64,000 nucleotides of DNA from Bryoerythrophyllum caledonicum. Its lineage: Eukaryota > Streptophyta > Bryopsida > Pottiales > Pottiaceae. Shown piece by piece: positions 22,267 to 34,019 of the stretch (position 1 is the first letter of the stretch; each line of letters starts with the position of its first letter). The notes under the pieces are model-generated. The model had not been told where the DNA came from, did not search any database, and worked only from the letters and a program-made list of their open reading frames with translations. The position numbers and the translations under genes are program-made. The stretch lies in NCBI GenBank assembly GCA_963971425.1, contig OZ020521.1:24754012-24818011 (forward strand), in the 5' to 3' direction.

Positions 22267-23279
22267 TCAATCTTCACTAGAGTTGCTATTGTATCTACGA
22301 CTTGGCCCTGCCCCACTCGAGTATGGCCCACCCAAATACATGTCACGCATTGAATTATTATGCATTTTCATGAAGCGAGAATCGTCTTCAAGTTGGCGGA
22401 TGTATTTTTCTTGGCTTTGAATGGTGGCTTCATGCATTTGCCTCTCAAAATCATCCTCTTCTTGGTCACGAGAACTTCGACATGACCGTGGTAGGATATG
22501 ATAATTTCCATGCATGCTTCTTCCATATTCATGGAAGGTAGTAGGGACATTATCAGGTATGATTTGTGGCAGCTCCCTCCTGCGGGGATTCTGATAAGTC
22601 TCATACATATTCCTCGTATGTAGGAGGGGTGTAGCTTCCCGTATTGTATTGACCACTCTCGTAGTAATGGCCTTTGCTTGGATTACCAAATGTAAAAGGG
22701 GGTGCATTTGGATTGTTGCCATAAGAACAGTCTCTATAGTTATGGGCGTGAAACTCTTTTGCATGTAGTCGTTGTGGTTGTATTCCATCCAAGTTCCCGC
22801 CAGAGTGTTGGTTTGACCAACGAGGCCAACAATCACTTGGTTGATTCTAAGTTGTGTAAATAAAATGTTGGCTACGATCTAAGAGGTCGACGTTACGACC
22901 GGCCTCGGTGCGCCAATCCACATCTTTGTGCAATACAATTTCAGCCCAAACCATAGCCATGTTTGAATATGACATTATCTCCATCTTTGCATTGCGTACA
23001 CCAACCGTAATTGTGACTTCATGATAGCGATGCGTGAAATGAGAACTCATGCAATTGCTGGCAAGACCTTCCCGCCGCGGTCATGATATTCTTGCTTGGA
23101 CTCGAGGCCACAATTTCATCAGGTTCGTCATTTTTACGTTTTTTTTTTGCAGGTGGTGCACGTCCAAGGTGTTTGTTCTTCATCCTGCTATCCTTCTTCA
23201 GCTACACAATCAGGATTGTCCATTTCTTCCCAATTAATCTTAGAGGCTTTCCCCTTTGGAGCATTCGGACGTCTAGGCA
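22267..23279 (-). pseudogene. unidentified nuclear-type protein gene, frameshifted
   Basis: A start MPRRPNAPKGKASKINWEEM at 23279 is followed, after a frame change, by PPAKKKRKNDEPDE, a good nuclear-localisation-like basic patch. The frame from 23050 (HRYHEVTITVGVRNAKMEIM) runs through a Tyr/Pro/Asn-rich middle to about 22600, then a second frame change leads to a C-terminal helix-rich part (SQEKYIRQLEDDSRFMKMHN) ending SGAGPSRRYNSNSSED at 22267. Layout (basic N-terminus, low-complexity middle, coiled-coil C-terminus) resembles accessory DNA-binding proteins of plant DNA transposons, but I recognise no named domain. At least two frameshifts and two stops (near 22847 and 22601) break it. A GC-rich TATA block lies 189 bp above the start. 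Confidence 0.4.
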
Positions 23280-23444
23280 TGTTGCCTACTTGAGAATTCA
23301 CTGAACTGACAAGTTATCAAACAAATAAAAATATACAAAATGATTGTTAATTGATTAGGGTGCACGTGGAAGTTTAGAGTGGCGACTTCAGGGGGTGCAA
23401 TCGATACGGCTCGTGGCCATAGCGTGTAGGTCATCCACTAAAGT

Positions 23445-23700
23445 TGGAGTGAGTGGCGGGCCGCCCGCTATTTATGCCATCCGTGCAGGGCAGACGCATG
23501 CCGTTGGCCGGTACGATTAGTTGTAGGCTGTCCGATTGTGAGCCTCGGGCAGACCGCCCGATCAAACGGCCCCGATTGATCGGCCGGCTACAGCCGACTG
23601 CATCGCGATCGAGGGTGGGGGTAATCCTTGCGGTCGGTCTTGGCCATCCATCACGCCGTCCGCACCCACGCCCAACAGAGGGTGAGCTCCATACCACGGC
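23445..23700 (-). promoter_or_regulatory. GC-rich upstream block with TATA box
   Basis: It is a GC-rich island in AT-rich DNA. On the minus strand GGCATAAATAGCGGG gives a TATA-like box at 23468-23475, 189 bp above the ATG at 23279. It shares words such as CCCGATCAAACGG (CCCGATCGAACGG in the other block) with 5537-5900. Promoter function is inferred from position and TATA spacing. Confidence 0.45.
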
Positions 23701-24082
23701 TCAAAACTTGAGTTTCCCCCGCTGTGGCCTCTCCTCCCTTTGAATCCCTTTGCAACCTAAAGCCACAAGGTGGACGACATTTTGCAACTTTCCTTTTTGG
23801 ATCAAGAACATCACATGTGCAATCTAAATCTAGAAATTCAGGCACGTTAGATGTTGCACAGAAGAATGTCTTCCAGATTTGATGCTCATCACTAAAATTA
23901 TCCTAAGTCCTTGGCATGCACTGAAACATCTTTCAATTTTAAATATTTTATAATCAAGTATAAAATAAAACAGGAATTTTGGCCTCACGTGGCACCAATG
24001 GCTGCCCACTTGAGGGGCCTCCATGTCTTTATTGTAAGGGGGAGGTATATTGCTCGGGTGGACAGTCCATTCCTAGTAAGGT
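23701..24082. other. spacer, no gene seen
   Basis: No feature recognised. Confidence 0.4.
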
Positions 24083-24415
24083 AAGTTAGAGACACCAAAT
24101 TCCGATCACTTAAGCTAGTTTGGGACTCAAATGACATTGTATGTCACAAACATTTATGTCGAAAGATGCCGAGTTAGGAATGAAATGCAACGAATATTTT
24201 TTCAAACTTAATCTCAAAGATTTGTAACTGATATAGAATTTCAAAGTCCAAAAACCACGGGAGCCCATAATCAAATCGTAGAGTAGTTGAGATTGAGTGC
24301 CCTCCTTTGCCCAATTTGTTCTAGTGAGAGTGAGTAAAAGAGAGAAGACATGCCATGGATGACCAACTCATGGAGGGTACCCAATGCCGATCGATTTTGT
24401 TCAACTTACGAGGCA
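24083..24415 (-). mobile_element. truncated copy of the TA-flanked (mariner-type) short element
   Basis: It is a reverse-oriented relative of 43768-44278. Shared parts include AATTCCGATCACTTA, AATGACATTGTATGTCA, GAGTGAGTAAAAGAGAGAAG, ACATGCCATGGAT and GAGGGTACCCAATGCCGATC. One terminus (AAGTTAGAGACACC) is recognisable; the other is lost near 24415. Confidence 0.7.
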
Positions 24416-25309
24416 ATCTCACCACTTACGAGGCTCTATATGTATATTAGAACGCATATAAAATTCCATACTCAGAATTTTCCATGGGGCTTGTTTTTTG
24501 AATGACATGTATTTTTTATTGTCAATTGTATTTTCTAATAGGAGATGATAAAAAAATAATGAAACTTCTAAAATCAAGGGATTAGAAATGTGTGGGTGGA
24601 ACATAATATGTCTATTACGCAATGCTAAATAGGTGGGTCGCAAAAATATTGCATTCCCAATATATCAATTTGAGAAACATGAGAACATAGAATTCCTCAT
24701 TCTAAAGGTGCATATAAAAATCATAAATGGACATAGGCCAAATATATAGAATATTGTGGAACTTTGTGTTTGTTTTGGTTTGTGAATAGGTATTTGTTAG
24801 AATGGATACGAGGAAATCTTGGTGGGTAGATAATGATGCAAGGACATACACATGAACAACAATGAACATTAGCACTACCGTGAGTTAAGTGTGGTGTAAA
24901 TAATACTTTATAAATTTCATAAGAATTCAACTATTTATATTCATTTAATACCACCTTACATTTTTTGGGTAATGGTGAAACTATCATCATTTCTAAAACT
25001 CTATGTGAGTATCATTATTTATAAACCAAACATCTAAAATAACATGGCCTTGAAGTTGATGTGTATAAAAACATTGGGGTTTTTTGTAATCACTTTATAT
25101 TCAATGTAGGAAAAAAAAAATTGTTTCAACAACTAATTTATCACCTTCCATGGTTTGACCACTTACGAGCTTTCAGGTTTTTATTGCATGGGAAGTGATA
25201 TTTCAATGATTGTATATTTTATGGCATTACCTTTTACACGATTTGGCATGACTAAGGAGGGAAACAAAAACTTATCAATTCCAAACTTTGTTGTGTGATG
25301 TTAATAAAG
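24416..25309. other. AT-rich spacer, no gene seen
   Basis: CACTTACGAGG occurs near 24420 and CACTTACGAG again near 25160. No coding signal is seen. Confidence 0.45.
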
Positions 25310-25590
25310 ACCTATCGGTATTTCCTGATGTCATCAAAATATTTCACTAAGTTATACCGCAGGGTGTGAAAGATTACCGTGTTTGAAGTAGAAAATTAGA
25401 TCCTTTTTCATCCCGGCGTTCAGCAGATTTGCACAATTTGACATCACTTGCTCTAAAAGTTTTTGCACTACACGAGATCCATGATTATTACCACCATGCT
25501 AATCATAATGTTATGTCTTTGTAGTGTTGTACACCGATTTCTAGACGTAAACCAAGGGGGGTAGCACCTTCAAAACAATTTTGGAAGGAA
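25310..25590 (+). mobile_element. diverged TTAA-type short element, cut by the Gypsy element 2 LTR
   Basis: The parts GTGAAAGATTACCGTGTTTGAAG, TTTTTGCACTACACGAGATC and CTTCAAAACAATTTTGGAAGGA follow the family order but are diverged. The family sequence stops at the LTR at 25591 and does not clearly resume after the right LTR. Confidence 0.5.
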
Positions 25591-25926
25591 TGTAATAAAT
25601 TTTTAGCTTACTATCGTGAGTGTTGCATCACCTGCAGTATGCTGACGGGAAACTTCCATCAAGACCAACCTTGTCTTCACCTGGTACTACTCATGGGAAG
25701 TTACCTCAACGTCCGTCAGTTAAGATCAATTTACATCATGTTCAGTTAGGTAGTTACTGGTTGACACCAAGAAGGCACTGATCGGTAGTAAACAGAAAAT
25801 CAGGAAGAACGTAGATCATATACTGGAAACCCCCACAAAAGATGGAACAACAATAAAATGCCCCATCTTTCCAACTAATGGAGGAGATTGGGCGACTTGA
25901 TTCACATAAAATTTGTATCTATTTCA
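25591..25926 (+). repeat. 5' LTR of Gypsy element 2
   Basis: It begins TGTAATAAATTTTTAGC and ends TTTGTATCTATTTCA, and matches 32018-32353 over its full length without a gap. Confidence 0.95.
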
Positions 25927-25928
25927 TC

Positions 25929-25945
25929 TGGTTCCGTTGCCAGGA
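25929..25945 (+). other. primer-binding site of Gypsy element 2
   Basis: TGGTTCCGTTGCCAGGA begins two bases after the LTR and is a degenerate form of the tRNA-Asp type site found also at 10885-10902. Confidence 0.7.
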
Positions 25946-26572
25946 CACACGCGAGAAGCTATAAGAATTTGTCCAAGGATGAGAGCACGAGCGAAAGAAG
26001 CAAGATTTTGATACAAAACATGGAGTCCTTTGGAAGTAATCCAGTATAATACACGTGGGGAAGGTGATTCCCAACATTGAAGGACGTTTTGTATTTTCCC
26101 GCAAAAATATTATTATATTCAATTATGCAGATGGTTCAAAATTTTTGACAACGTGATCGACATCCGACGACGACAGGCCTTCTTAAAGGTGTGGACACTG
26201 GAATACATAGTGTTTCTTGATTTCTTGTTAGAAGTAAATGTCAAGTCTAGAGTCAACACTGATAAATACTGACTGATGGTCGTATCAACTTAAGATGGTT
26301 TTGAAGTTACACGCATCACCTCGAAACCCACGAGAGTTATCTAGTTTCTTGGAATACGTATTCCATTTATATCTGCGGTTGAGAATTTGCTGTAGCTGGG
26401 AATTGAGAAAGCCGATCCTGACGTTAAGAAAATATGCACTTACGAGCAACTGGGGACTGGACGGAGAGTTGGCGTACAACAGACTCTGTAGCGAACTCGT
26501 CAGAATATTGAATCAACTAGCATTGTCACATTGGTTGTAATTTGACTAGTATATGATGCAAGTCATACAAGG

Positions 26573-26957
26573 ATGAAACTATGGAAACTTAATTTCGACG
26601 GCTTGTGTTCAAAGACTCAAGGATCAGAAGCTGGTGTGGTACTTGAAAGCCCACACGGAGTAACAGAAATATACCATCGAAACTTAGGGAAAGGACTCAC
26701 GTGTAATCAATCAGAATATGCGACTTTGATTGCTCGATTAGAAATTGCCAAAGATAAGAATATCCGTGACCTCCAAGTCCAAGGGGCTCAAAACTCATCT
26801 CCAACCAAGTAGCCGGGAACTGGGAGGTGAAGTAAGAAAAACTCCAACCATTCTACAACGTTGAACGTGATTTGAAGCGAGATTTCAACACTCTGGAAGT
26901 GATTCACGTTCCTTGCAAATAAAACCACGTTACCGATAATGCTACGAGATTGGAGTG
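26573..26957 (+). pseudogene. RNase H-like domain located before gag
   Basis: KLWKLNFDGLCSKTQGSEAG and GVVLESPHGVTEI form the start of a plant archaeal-type (aRNH) RNase H domain, with the first catalytic Asp in NFDG. The second acidic position lies in NQSEYATLIARLEIA. After a frameshift near 26787, SKLISNQVAGNWEVK, FNTLEVIHVPCK and HVTDNATRLE match the second half, with Asp in TDNA. Such domains normally follow RT-RH in Tat-like Gypsy elements; here it lies between the 5' LTR and gag, on the sense strand. Stops after WEVK and VPCK show decay. It might instead be a remnant of an older element into which this one inserted or recombined. Confidence 0.75.
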
Positions 26958-27037
26958 AACATAAACATCAAACAACCACATCAACTATACAAAAACAAGC
27001 GTACAGACACAATATTCAAGAGATGCCAAGATAGCAA

Positions 27038-27110
27038 ACTTTTATGGACACTTAGCTGACTTTTATGGACACTTAGCTAACTTTTATGGACACTTAGCTA
27101 ACTTTTATGG
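27038..27110 (+). repeat. 21-bp minisatellite, about 3.4 copies
   Basis: ACTTTTATGGACACTTAGCT with one variable base recurs at 27038, 27059, 27080 and partly 27101. Confidence 0.9.
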
Positions 27111-27410
27111 AGATTCAGGGAAGGTTAATTGACGTGCGTAAAAGTTACACATATCATATAATATAGCAACCAGGAAGCGGACGCCGCGGCCAAGTTGAGT
27201 AAGACTTTACTAAACAAATACGTATGCATAAAAGATATAATTTGGAGAGAGAGGAGTCACTAACAATACATTTCAAGGAAACATTGTGGACACACTTCTT
27301 GGATCGGCGAGAACAAAGATCTAGACAAGTCACAAAATCAGGAGCGATTTGTCATAGAGCGAAGACCAGGTCATATAAGTATGGTAAGCATACCAATATT
27401 CACTAGGAAA

Positions 27411-28416
27411 GAGCGAAAGGACCCCAATTGGTTCCTCCGCCAATTTAAAAGAGCGTGCATGGCTAATGGTGACCGAAGCAAAGAATCATAGATAGAGCTA
27501 CTACCAATTCATTTAGACGATATTGCCTTCTATTGGTATGATAGACAAAGTGCCGCAACAAGATCAACCTGGACAAGCCTCACAATCACCCTGATCACCA
27601 AGTTCCAAGAGCGCGAGAGTTACCAAAGCCTTCTCGGCTCACTCAGCCTCATGAAACAACGATCCGACGAAAGTGTAGGACAATTTTTGGAGCGAGTGCG
27701 AGAGATTCAAACAAGAATACAAAGGAGCTTAAATTGCAACTCGGGTTTAAAGGGGGAGGATCCCGGCCACACCCCCGAGAACGCCACTGCAACGATGAGT
27801 AGCATTGACGCACTTGCATTGTGCAGCTTTATTGGCGGACTCAAACCAGCTTTTCAAGAAATTGTAGCGTGGAAAGAGCCTAACATATTATGGTCGGCAT
27901 TAGTACTCGCGCAGTGTAAAGAATTAAACTTGAATAGCATAAGCCAAATACAATTAGTGACGGCGGCAATCACTCCTTTGGTCGCCAAAACTGGTTCAGA
28001 CTGGACCCTCAATAACCGAGGCAAAGGTTGAGCCAGCTCCTAAAGATGCAGAGATATCACAGCTTATCTCAGACATGCGCGATTTAAAACTATTCCTGTT
28101 GCAAGGACAGAACAATTCGCGCGCCAAGAGCCCAAACCTAGAAAACCAAAATCCAACTCGTGCGGTTCAGTTCATGACGTGCCACAGGTGCGGGAGGAAA
28201 GGTCATTCTAAAGATGACTGTCTCAATCAAGAGAAGTCATCAGCCTCTATTACTACCAGCGCCAAACTTGCAGAAGTTAATCTGCTGCAAGTTGTTCATC
28301 TCGAACAGGTTCTGGAAGAAGAATTCAAGGTAATGACCACCAAACGAGGGCGACCACCCAAAGACCAGAGCCTCGCTGATGAACATCACAATAACGGGTC
28401 AACCACCTCGACGTGA
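27411..28416 (+). pseudogene. Gypsy element 2 gag with zinc knuckle
   Basis: RKDPNWFLRQFKRACMANGD, ELLPIHLDDIAFYWYDRQ and SVGQFLERVREIQTRI are the Retrotrans_gag core. After a TGA at 28029-28031 and a frame change, CHRCGRKGHSKDDC at about 28180-28225 is a perfect C-x2-C-x4-H-x4-C zinc knuckle for RNA binding. A TAG at 27489-27491 interrupts the core just before ELLPIHL. The start codon is not clear; I begin where similarity starts. Confidence 0.85.
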
Positions 28417-28619
28417 GAGGAGACATATCAGAATCAAAGACTTGCTTCTCAGCAAAGGTCAGCAAGAATATTCTATTCTTCACGACTTAAGTTGTGAGAC
28501 TGCAAATATCACGGTGGACCAATTAGTGGCAAAGTGTCTTTTGCTTAGGAGAGGACTGAGACACGGCATCAGTGCTTGTCATCGCAAAAATGTCGCTGAA
28601 GTTAACTTGGCAAATAAAG

Positions 28620-29227
28620 TCAAAGGAGATCCGAAATTGCCACAAGTTGAAGCAACTATCAACGGCCATGAAATTGGAGGTTGCCTGATAGACGAAGGCG
28701 CAACCGTGAATGTAATCTCTACCTGGTTTGTCAAGGGAGCTGAACTCACGCCAAACCGATTGTCGACGTTAAGGTTGAAGGTAGCGGACCAAAGATGCGT
28801 GAAAGCCCAAGGTCTGATTCATTAAATCCCGATAACTGTGAATGGCGTTACTGTCAACGTTGACTTTTATGTCCTAGATATATCCTCGGGTAGAGGTGGC
28901 TATCCAATGATCTTTGGTCGTCCTTGGTTGCGCCAAGTCAGGGCAGTCAACTACAGGGGAAAAGGAAGGATGAAAATCAGCAATACAATGAACCGCGTGA
29001 GTATTCAAGTGATCCCAGAACCTCACCAACATTCTTCGGGCACTTCCACGATAGAGTACACTTCTGAAGACGAATCTCCGTGGTCGTCCGATCCAACTAC
29101 AGAGTCGGACGTCAACTTTGATGAATCAGAGGTTGAATTATACGCAAGTCATCAGCTCATCTATGGATCATTTGAAAGATCAAGATGTCGTACCTTGTCA
29201 CACGAAGGAGATCTTGAAGCTCGTTAA
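28620..29227 (+). pseudogene. Gypsy element 2 aspartic protease
   Basis: LPQVEATINGHEIGGCLID then EGATVNVIS (about 28636-28720) is the retropepsin active-site region. The catalytic Asp is present, but the usual T/S/G after it is Glu (D-E-G). VNVDFYVLDI and MIFGRPWLRQ (28850-28935) form the C-terminal part. A TAA at 28823-28825 separates them in the same frame. RT is in another frame, overlapping from 29118. Confidence 0.8.
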
Positions 29228-30599
29228 GTTTGGGCCGACACTCTCAACGACCGAGAGAGCCGATCCAGAGGCAATAGTGAGAGAATATTCAGATCTTTTC
29301 ATTACGACGCATGTTGATTTGCCATCTATAACATTTGAGGAACATGTAATAGAGCTGACACCACAAGCGAAGCCTGTCAGGGCAAAACAAAGACGGATGG
29401 CACCTGATAGAATGTTGGTGTTGAGGGCCAAACTCGAGCGGCTCCTTGAAGGCGGATTCATTAAAGAGGTGCGTAATACGGAATGGGTGTCACGAGTGGT
29501 CATTGTACCAAAGAAGAATGGCAAATGGAGGGTATGCGTGAATTATAAAGCCTTAAATAAGTATACAAAAAAAGATCGTCAACCTCTTTCACATATAGAT
29601 GAGTTACTGAATGAAGTTTTAGGACATGAAATGTATTCTTTTTGCGATGGCTATTCCGGTTATCACCAAGTGCGTATTCATCCAGATAGTGTCATGTTAA
29701 CTACCTTTACAATTCCGTGGGGTACTTTTGCGTGGCTTTGCATGCCTTTTGGTTTGTGCAATGCAGGTGGCATGTTTCAACGAGTCCAGTTAAAAATATT
29801 CCGACCTTATATTGGCAAATTTATTAGAGTCTATTTGGATGATTTTGTGGTTTACGGCAAGTGCAGTATGCATATTGAACTTGTACGAGCTGCATTTTAG
29901 CAGCTAAGAGAACATGGATGCTCGTTAAGCCCAGAGAAATGTAAATTGGATTTTGAGGATGGTCCTCTTCTAGGGCACGTGGTTTTTAAAGGTGAAATGA
30001 AGGTGGATCCTGAAAAGGTCCAGAGAATCCTAGATATGCGAGACCCTGTCAACCGAGAACAAGTATCAAGGCTTTGGGGAACAACAATTTATCACAATCG
30101 TTTTATTCCGAACCTTGCAGGTGTGGGCAAACCCATCAGTGCTCTCATCAGTAAATGCAAACCTTTTGAGTGGGACGACAATTGTAAACGAGCCTTCGAT
30201 TATGTCAAGATTTGTTTAGCGAGCGACCCTGTCGTCCGTAATCCAGATTGGAGCAGACAATTTATTATAAATCCATCGACATCCAACTATGCAATAGCGG
30301 TAGTTCTAATTGAGAATGACAATTCTAGACGCGCTCACCCGATATATTATGCAAGTCGTTTATTGACTCCATCCGAGAACTGGTACACTCCGATAGAGAA
30401 GTTGGGAGTTGCACTTCTCTTTGCCTGCACCAAATTTAAACATTATTTGCTAGCAAGTCCACATCCAACATTAGTACAATGTGGAGCGGACAGTCTCAAG
30501 CAACTCATCTTACAGACTCAACCAAAAGGAAGAGCAGCGAGATTGATCTCGGCCCTACAAGCATACGATCTCATCATCAAAGGAGTAAAAGGTACATGA
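29118..30599 (+). pseudogene. Gypsy element 2 reverse transcriptase and RNase H
   Basis: RT motifs occur in order: RAKQRRMAPDRM, GGFIKEVRNTEWVSRVVIVP, GKWRVCVNYKALNKYTKKD, FCDGYSGYHQVRIHP, CMPFGLCNAGGMFQ and the catalytic box RVYLDDFVVYG near 29826-29858. A TAG at 29898-29900 is followed in the same frame by the connection and RNase H parts (LSPEKCKLDFEDGPLLGHVV; YYASRLLTPSENWYTPIEKL), ending at a TGA at 30597-30599. The enzyme would copy element RNA into DNA. Apart from the stop the RT core is complete. Confidence 0.92.
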
Positions 30600-30879
30600 G
30601 CGACTCACGCAAGTCTCCTACTCAAACTAGGAGATCCACCACATGATGACGATGGAGCTTTATCAAGCGATGCCGAATGTTACGCACTGTCTACTGAAGC
30701 TACCCACGGGGACTTCGGTTATCAAGATATTATCAACTACCTAAATGACCTTTCTTTGCGCAACCATTAAGATGCGCAACAACGACGCAAAATCAAGAGA
30801 AACAGTAAACCATTTACCTTGATGTGCAATGACATGTATATATCGAACACGATAAGATGGAGTCCTTAGACGTGCATTA

Positions 30880-31965
30880 AATCCATCAAAAACTGCTCAA
30901 GTTTTACGTCACTGTCACGAAGGGGTGTGTGGAGGACACTTTGCCAACACCATCACGTCAAGAAAGATACTTCAAGCAGGATATTATTGGCCTACGTTAC
31001 ACGCTAATTGCAACCAATTTTGCAAAAGTTGTCCGCACCGTCAAGCATATGGGAAGAGGACAGTTCCTTACACGAAGCTTCATCCAATATACCCCACGGG
31101 TGTATTTGAAAAGTGGGATTTGGATTATGTTGGCCCCCTGCCACTTACCTCAAAAAAGAACGAATACCTATTGGTGGCAACTGATTACTTGTCCAAATGG
31201 GCAGAAGCAATGCCGGTTAAAAAGTGCAACAAGAAGACAGCAGCTGAATTCATCTTCAACCAAGTTTTATGTCGATATGGTTGCCCTTTGGAGATTGTTA
31301 CTTATCAAGGCATGCATTTTGTGAATGCCCTAGTTGCCGAACTCATGGAACGCATGTCCGTAAAACATCGACGAGCGACTCCCTATTATCCGCAGGCAAA
31401 CGGACTTGTTGAAAGGACAAATGGAATCATCACCGGAATCATCGCTAAGATTATTTTAGAAAAGCGACGCAAATGGGATCTTCACGTGGGTGAAGCATTA
31501 TGAGCTTACCGTACTACACATAAAATGCCAACTGGATACGCGCCTTTTCAGCTCGCATTCGGCTTTGAAGCGGTAATTCCCATTGAACTGGAATTGGCGT
31601 CACTGCAAACTGCTATCAAGCATGATCTCGGAGACAATGAATTGCTCGAGGAACGTATACACCTGTTGGAACGACTGGATGAAACGAGAAGAACAACATT
31701 ACAAAATTATGAGACTTTATAGAGGAGACGAAAAGCAAAGCATGACTTTGCAAAGAAGATGGTTACCTTTTGTCATGGCGATCTAGTTATGATGGTCGAC
31801 CATTGGTTGTTGAAGCAACACGGCCAAAAGTTTAAACCAAAATGAACTGGTCCTTTTGTGATCCATCGTGTCTTCGACAACGGATCTTATCAACTGAGTA
31901 CACCCGAAGGTGAAGTGATCGGTAAAATTTATAACGGCACCAAACTCAAGCGCTACTTCAATTGA
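30880..31965 (+). pseudogene. Gypsy element 2 integrase
   Basis: The zinc-binding HHCC module is RHCHEGVCGGHF followed by CKSCPHRQ (about 30907-31050). The catalytic core has WDLDYVGPLPLTSKKNEYLL with the first Asp, and QANGLVERTNGIITGII with the Glu. The second Asp position reads VTYQGMHF, where families have S-D-Q-G, so Asp has become Tyr (codon 31303-31305). Stops at 31501 (TGA), 31720 (TAG) and 31843 (TGA) fall within conserved sequence; the first and third replace Trp residues that are near-invariant. It is frame-shifted relative to RT-RH. Confidence 0.9.
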
Positions 31966-32000
31966 TATGAATAGTCACAGATCGCCACAATGGCTCCTGT

Positions 32001-32017
32001 CACTGGGGAGGAGATGA
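32001..32017 (+). other. polypurine tract of Gypsy element 2
   Basis: CACTGGGGAGGAGATGA directly precedes the right LTR, the expected place for the plus-strand primer. Confidence 0.85.
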
Positions 32018-32353
32018 TGTAGTAAATTTTTACCTTACTATCGTGAGTGTTGCATCACCTGCAGTATGCTGACGGGAAACTTCCATCAAGACTGACCTTG
32101 TCTTCACCTGGTACTATTCATGGGAAGTTACCTCAACGTCCGTCAGTTAAGGTCAGTTTACATCACATTCAGTTAGGTAGTTACTGGTTGACACCGAGAA
32201 GGCATTGATCGGTAGTAAACAGAAAATCAGGAAGAACGTAGATCATATACTGGAAACCTCCACAAAAGGTGGAACAACAATAAAATGCCCCATCTTTCCA
32301 ACTGATGGAGGAGATTGGGCGACTTGATTCACATAAAATTTGTATCTATTTCA
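32018..32353 (+). repeat. 3' LTR of Gypsy element 2
   Basis: It begins TGTAGTAAATTTTTACC and ends TTTGTATCTATTTCA; it pairs with 25591-25926. Confidence 0.95.
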
Positions 32354-32806
32354 GTACCTTGACCAACAATATGTGAAACTGTGTGATCTGGGATGACGTG
32401 CTATTTTTCAGGGAGTAGAGGAATTTTAATTTCTGGCATCTTTGAGACTTGTTAGATTCTTTATATTGTGACCAAAAAAACTATGTCCAATTTCGAATCA
32501 CTTTCGTTGAAAAAATCATACGGTGAGCATAAGTGGGAAAAATTCAGATGTGTGAAAATGAAAGTTGGAATGAAGCCAAACTTATTTTATTTTGCCTTTT
32601 TGGTATTGTAAAACATCACCTTCAAGAATCAACATGTATACAACTTTCATTGATGGAAATCAACATTTGTGAGAGTGGCAATTGATAATTCTTCATTGAA
32701 TGAAGAGCATGCAATATTAGTGGTTTACTAGACATCGTGAATGACCTACGTTGAACAATATTGTCCATTGTTGCAAGTATCTCATCTTCATTTGTGGGTT
32801 TTTGTA
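32354..32806. other. AT-rich spacer
   Basis: No gene or recognisable repeat. Confidence 0.4.
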
Positions 32807-33220
32807 TTAACCCCTAAGACAACAAGGCATGTCCACGCCAATAATTCTTCAGAATAGCACATTGTAGTGCAATGAGTAAGAAGGGAAACAAAAGCTTTTG
32901 CTTGCAAGTAACATTATTTCCCTTAGTATTGTTAAAAAAAGTTATTGTCTTTAGTGAAAAATATCATACCAACCCAAGTCAAACATTTTCACACATTGTC
33001 ACTCATTGTCAGGCAAGGTAAAAAAAAAACCTTATTCTTTTTCACATAAAACCTAGATACCTTTATATAATTCTCTTTTTGTTTTCTCACAACAACATGC
33101 GGTGTAAACTTTCTTACTGACCATAGGGATTATTGGTCGAAAATTTATTATGGTAACAAAAAATAAAAGCGAGAATTAGAAAATTGATGATTGATTATGG
33201 TCTAAGTAGTACAATAGGGC
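32807..33220 (-). mobile_element. TTAA-type short element, partial
   Basis: It begins TTAACCCCTAAGAC and contains TTATTGTCTTTAGTGAAAAAT, AAGTCAAACATTTTCACACA, GGCAAGGTA and the TTACTGACCATAGGGATTAT part in the order of the 20181-21126 copy, with a deletion near the left. The right end is not seen. TTAACCCTTAAAGGACGG near 33379 may be another terminus. Confidence 0.6.
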
Positions 33221-34019
33221 CGGTTTACCATAGACCTGGGGTCGGATGGAAGGCTGGCCGGTTTGCCTTCAATGTAGCCTTTTAATATTTGGATATTAGA
33301 TTGTATATGCTTATTTGTTTAGGTTGTCCACATTGAATCACAATGTCGATTTTCCTGATATTGCATTGTACGGACTATTTAACCCTTAAAGGACGGAGCT
33401 ATGACCGAGGAATGAATCCCAAATTTTATTCTAATATGAGCTCTAATTCTTCATCAAATATAAGCGGAATTATGTTGATTTCATTTCTAAGTGATGACAT
33501 CACATGTTTTGCTCATGTCACAGGAAACTTAATATTTTTTTGTGAGAATTCAAATTATTGTGATTTTTTTGAAGAAAATTGAAGAATTTTCATATCATAT
33601 ACAAATTTTGCATAAAAAATATGATGATTTCACTAAAGGTGTACATAATTGTGTTGCAACTTGTGGTGTAGATGAAACTTTTGTGTCCACATTAAATTAG
33701 AAGATTGGTCATCCGAGGTAATATGCCCAAAGTTCAAATTGCAATAATTTTGTAGTTTGTATGTATTTTTCAAATTTACAAATTGGATTAGAAACTATAT
33801 CTGATAAACTTCATTTCATTAATTGAACTTAATTTTTTTTTTAAAAAATTTAATCACTCAAATTCAAATTTAGAGCTTAAGGTAGAAGTTTCTAAAATAC
33901 ACTACATTGAGTTCCAAGTCAGAAATACTTTATTGTTTAGAGAAAAAGTTATACACTTTGTGAAGGGTCAATGACTGCATGTGGTACATGCACTCATTTA
34001 CAACACCTTCACCAGAGTT
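33221..34019. other. AT-rich spacer, no gene seen
   Basis: There is a short open frame at 33343-33582 but it has no domain and AT-driven composition. Confidence 0.45.

Larger units (their letters stand above)
25591..32353 (+). mobile_element. Ty3/Gypsy LTR retrotransposon, element 2, 6763 bp
   Basis: Two 336-bp LTRs (TG...CA), a primer-binding site, a polypurine tract and gag, protease, RT, RNase H and integrase blocks in Ty3/Gypsy order define the element. By my count the LTRs differ at 14 of 336 positions, 13 of them transitions. The 5 bases outside the LTRs (AGGAA at left, GTACC at right) do not match, so a target duplication is not visible; inter-element recombination or mutation could explain this. 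Stops and frameshifts show the copy is inactive. An additional RNase H-like domain sits upstream of gag, which is not the usual position. Confidence 0.93.
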
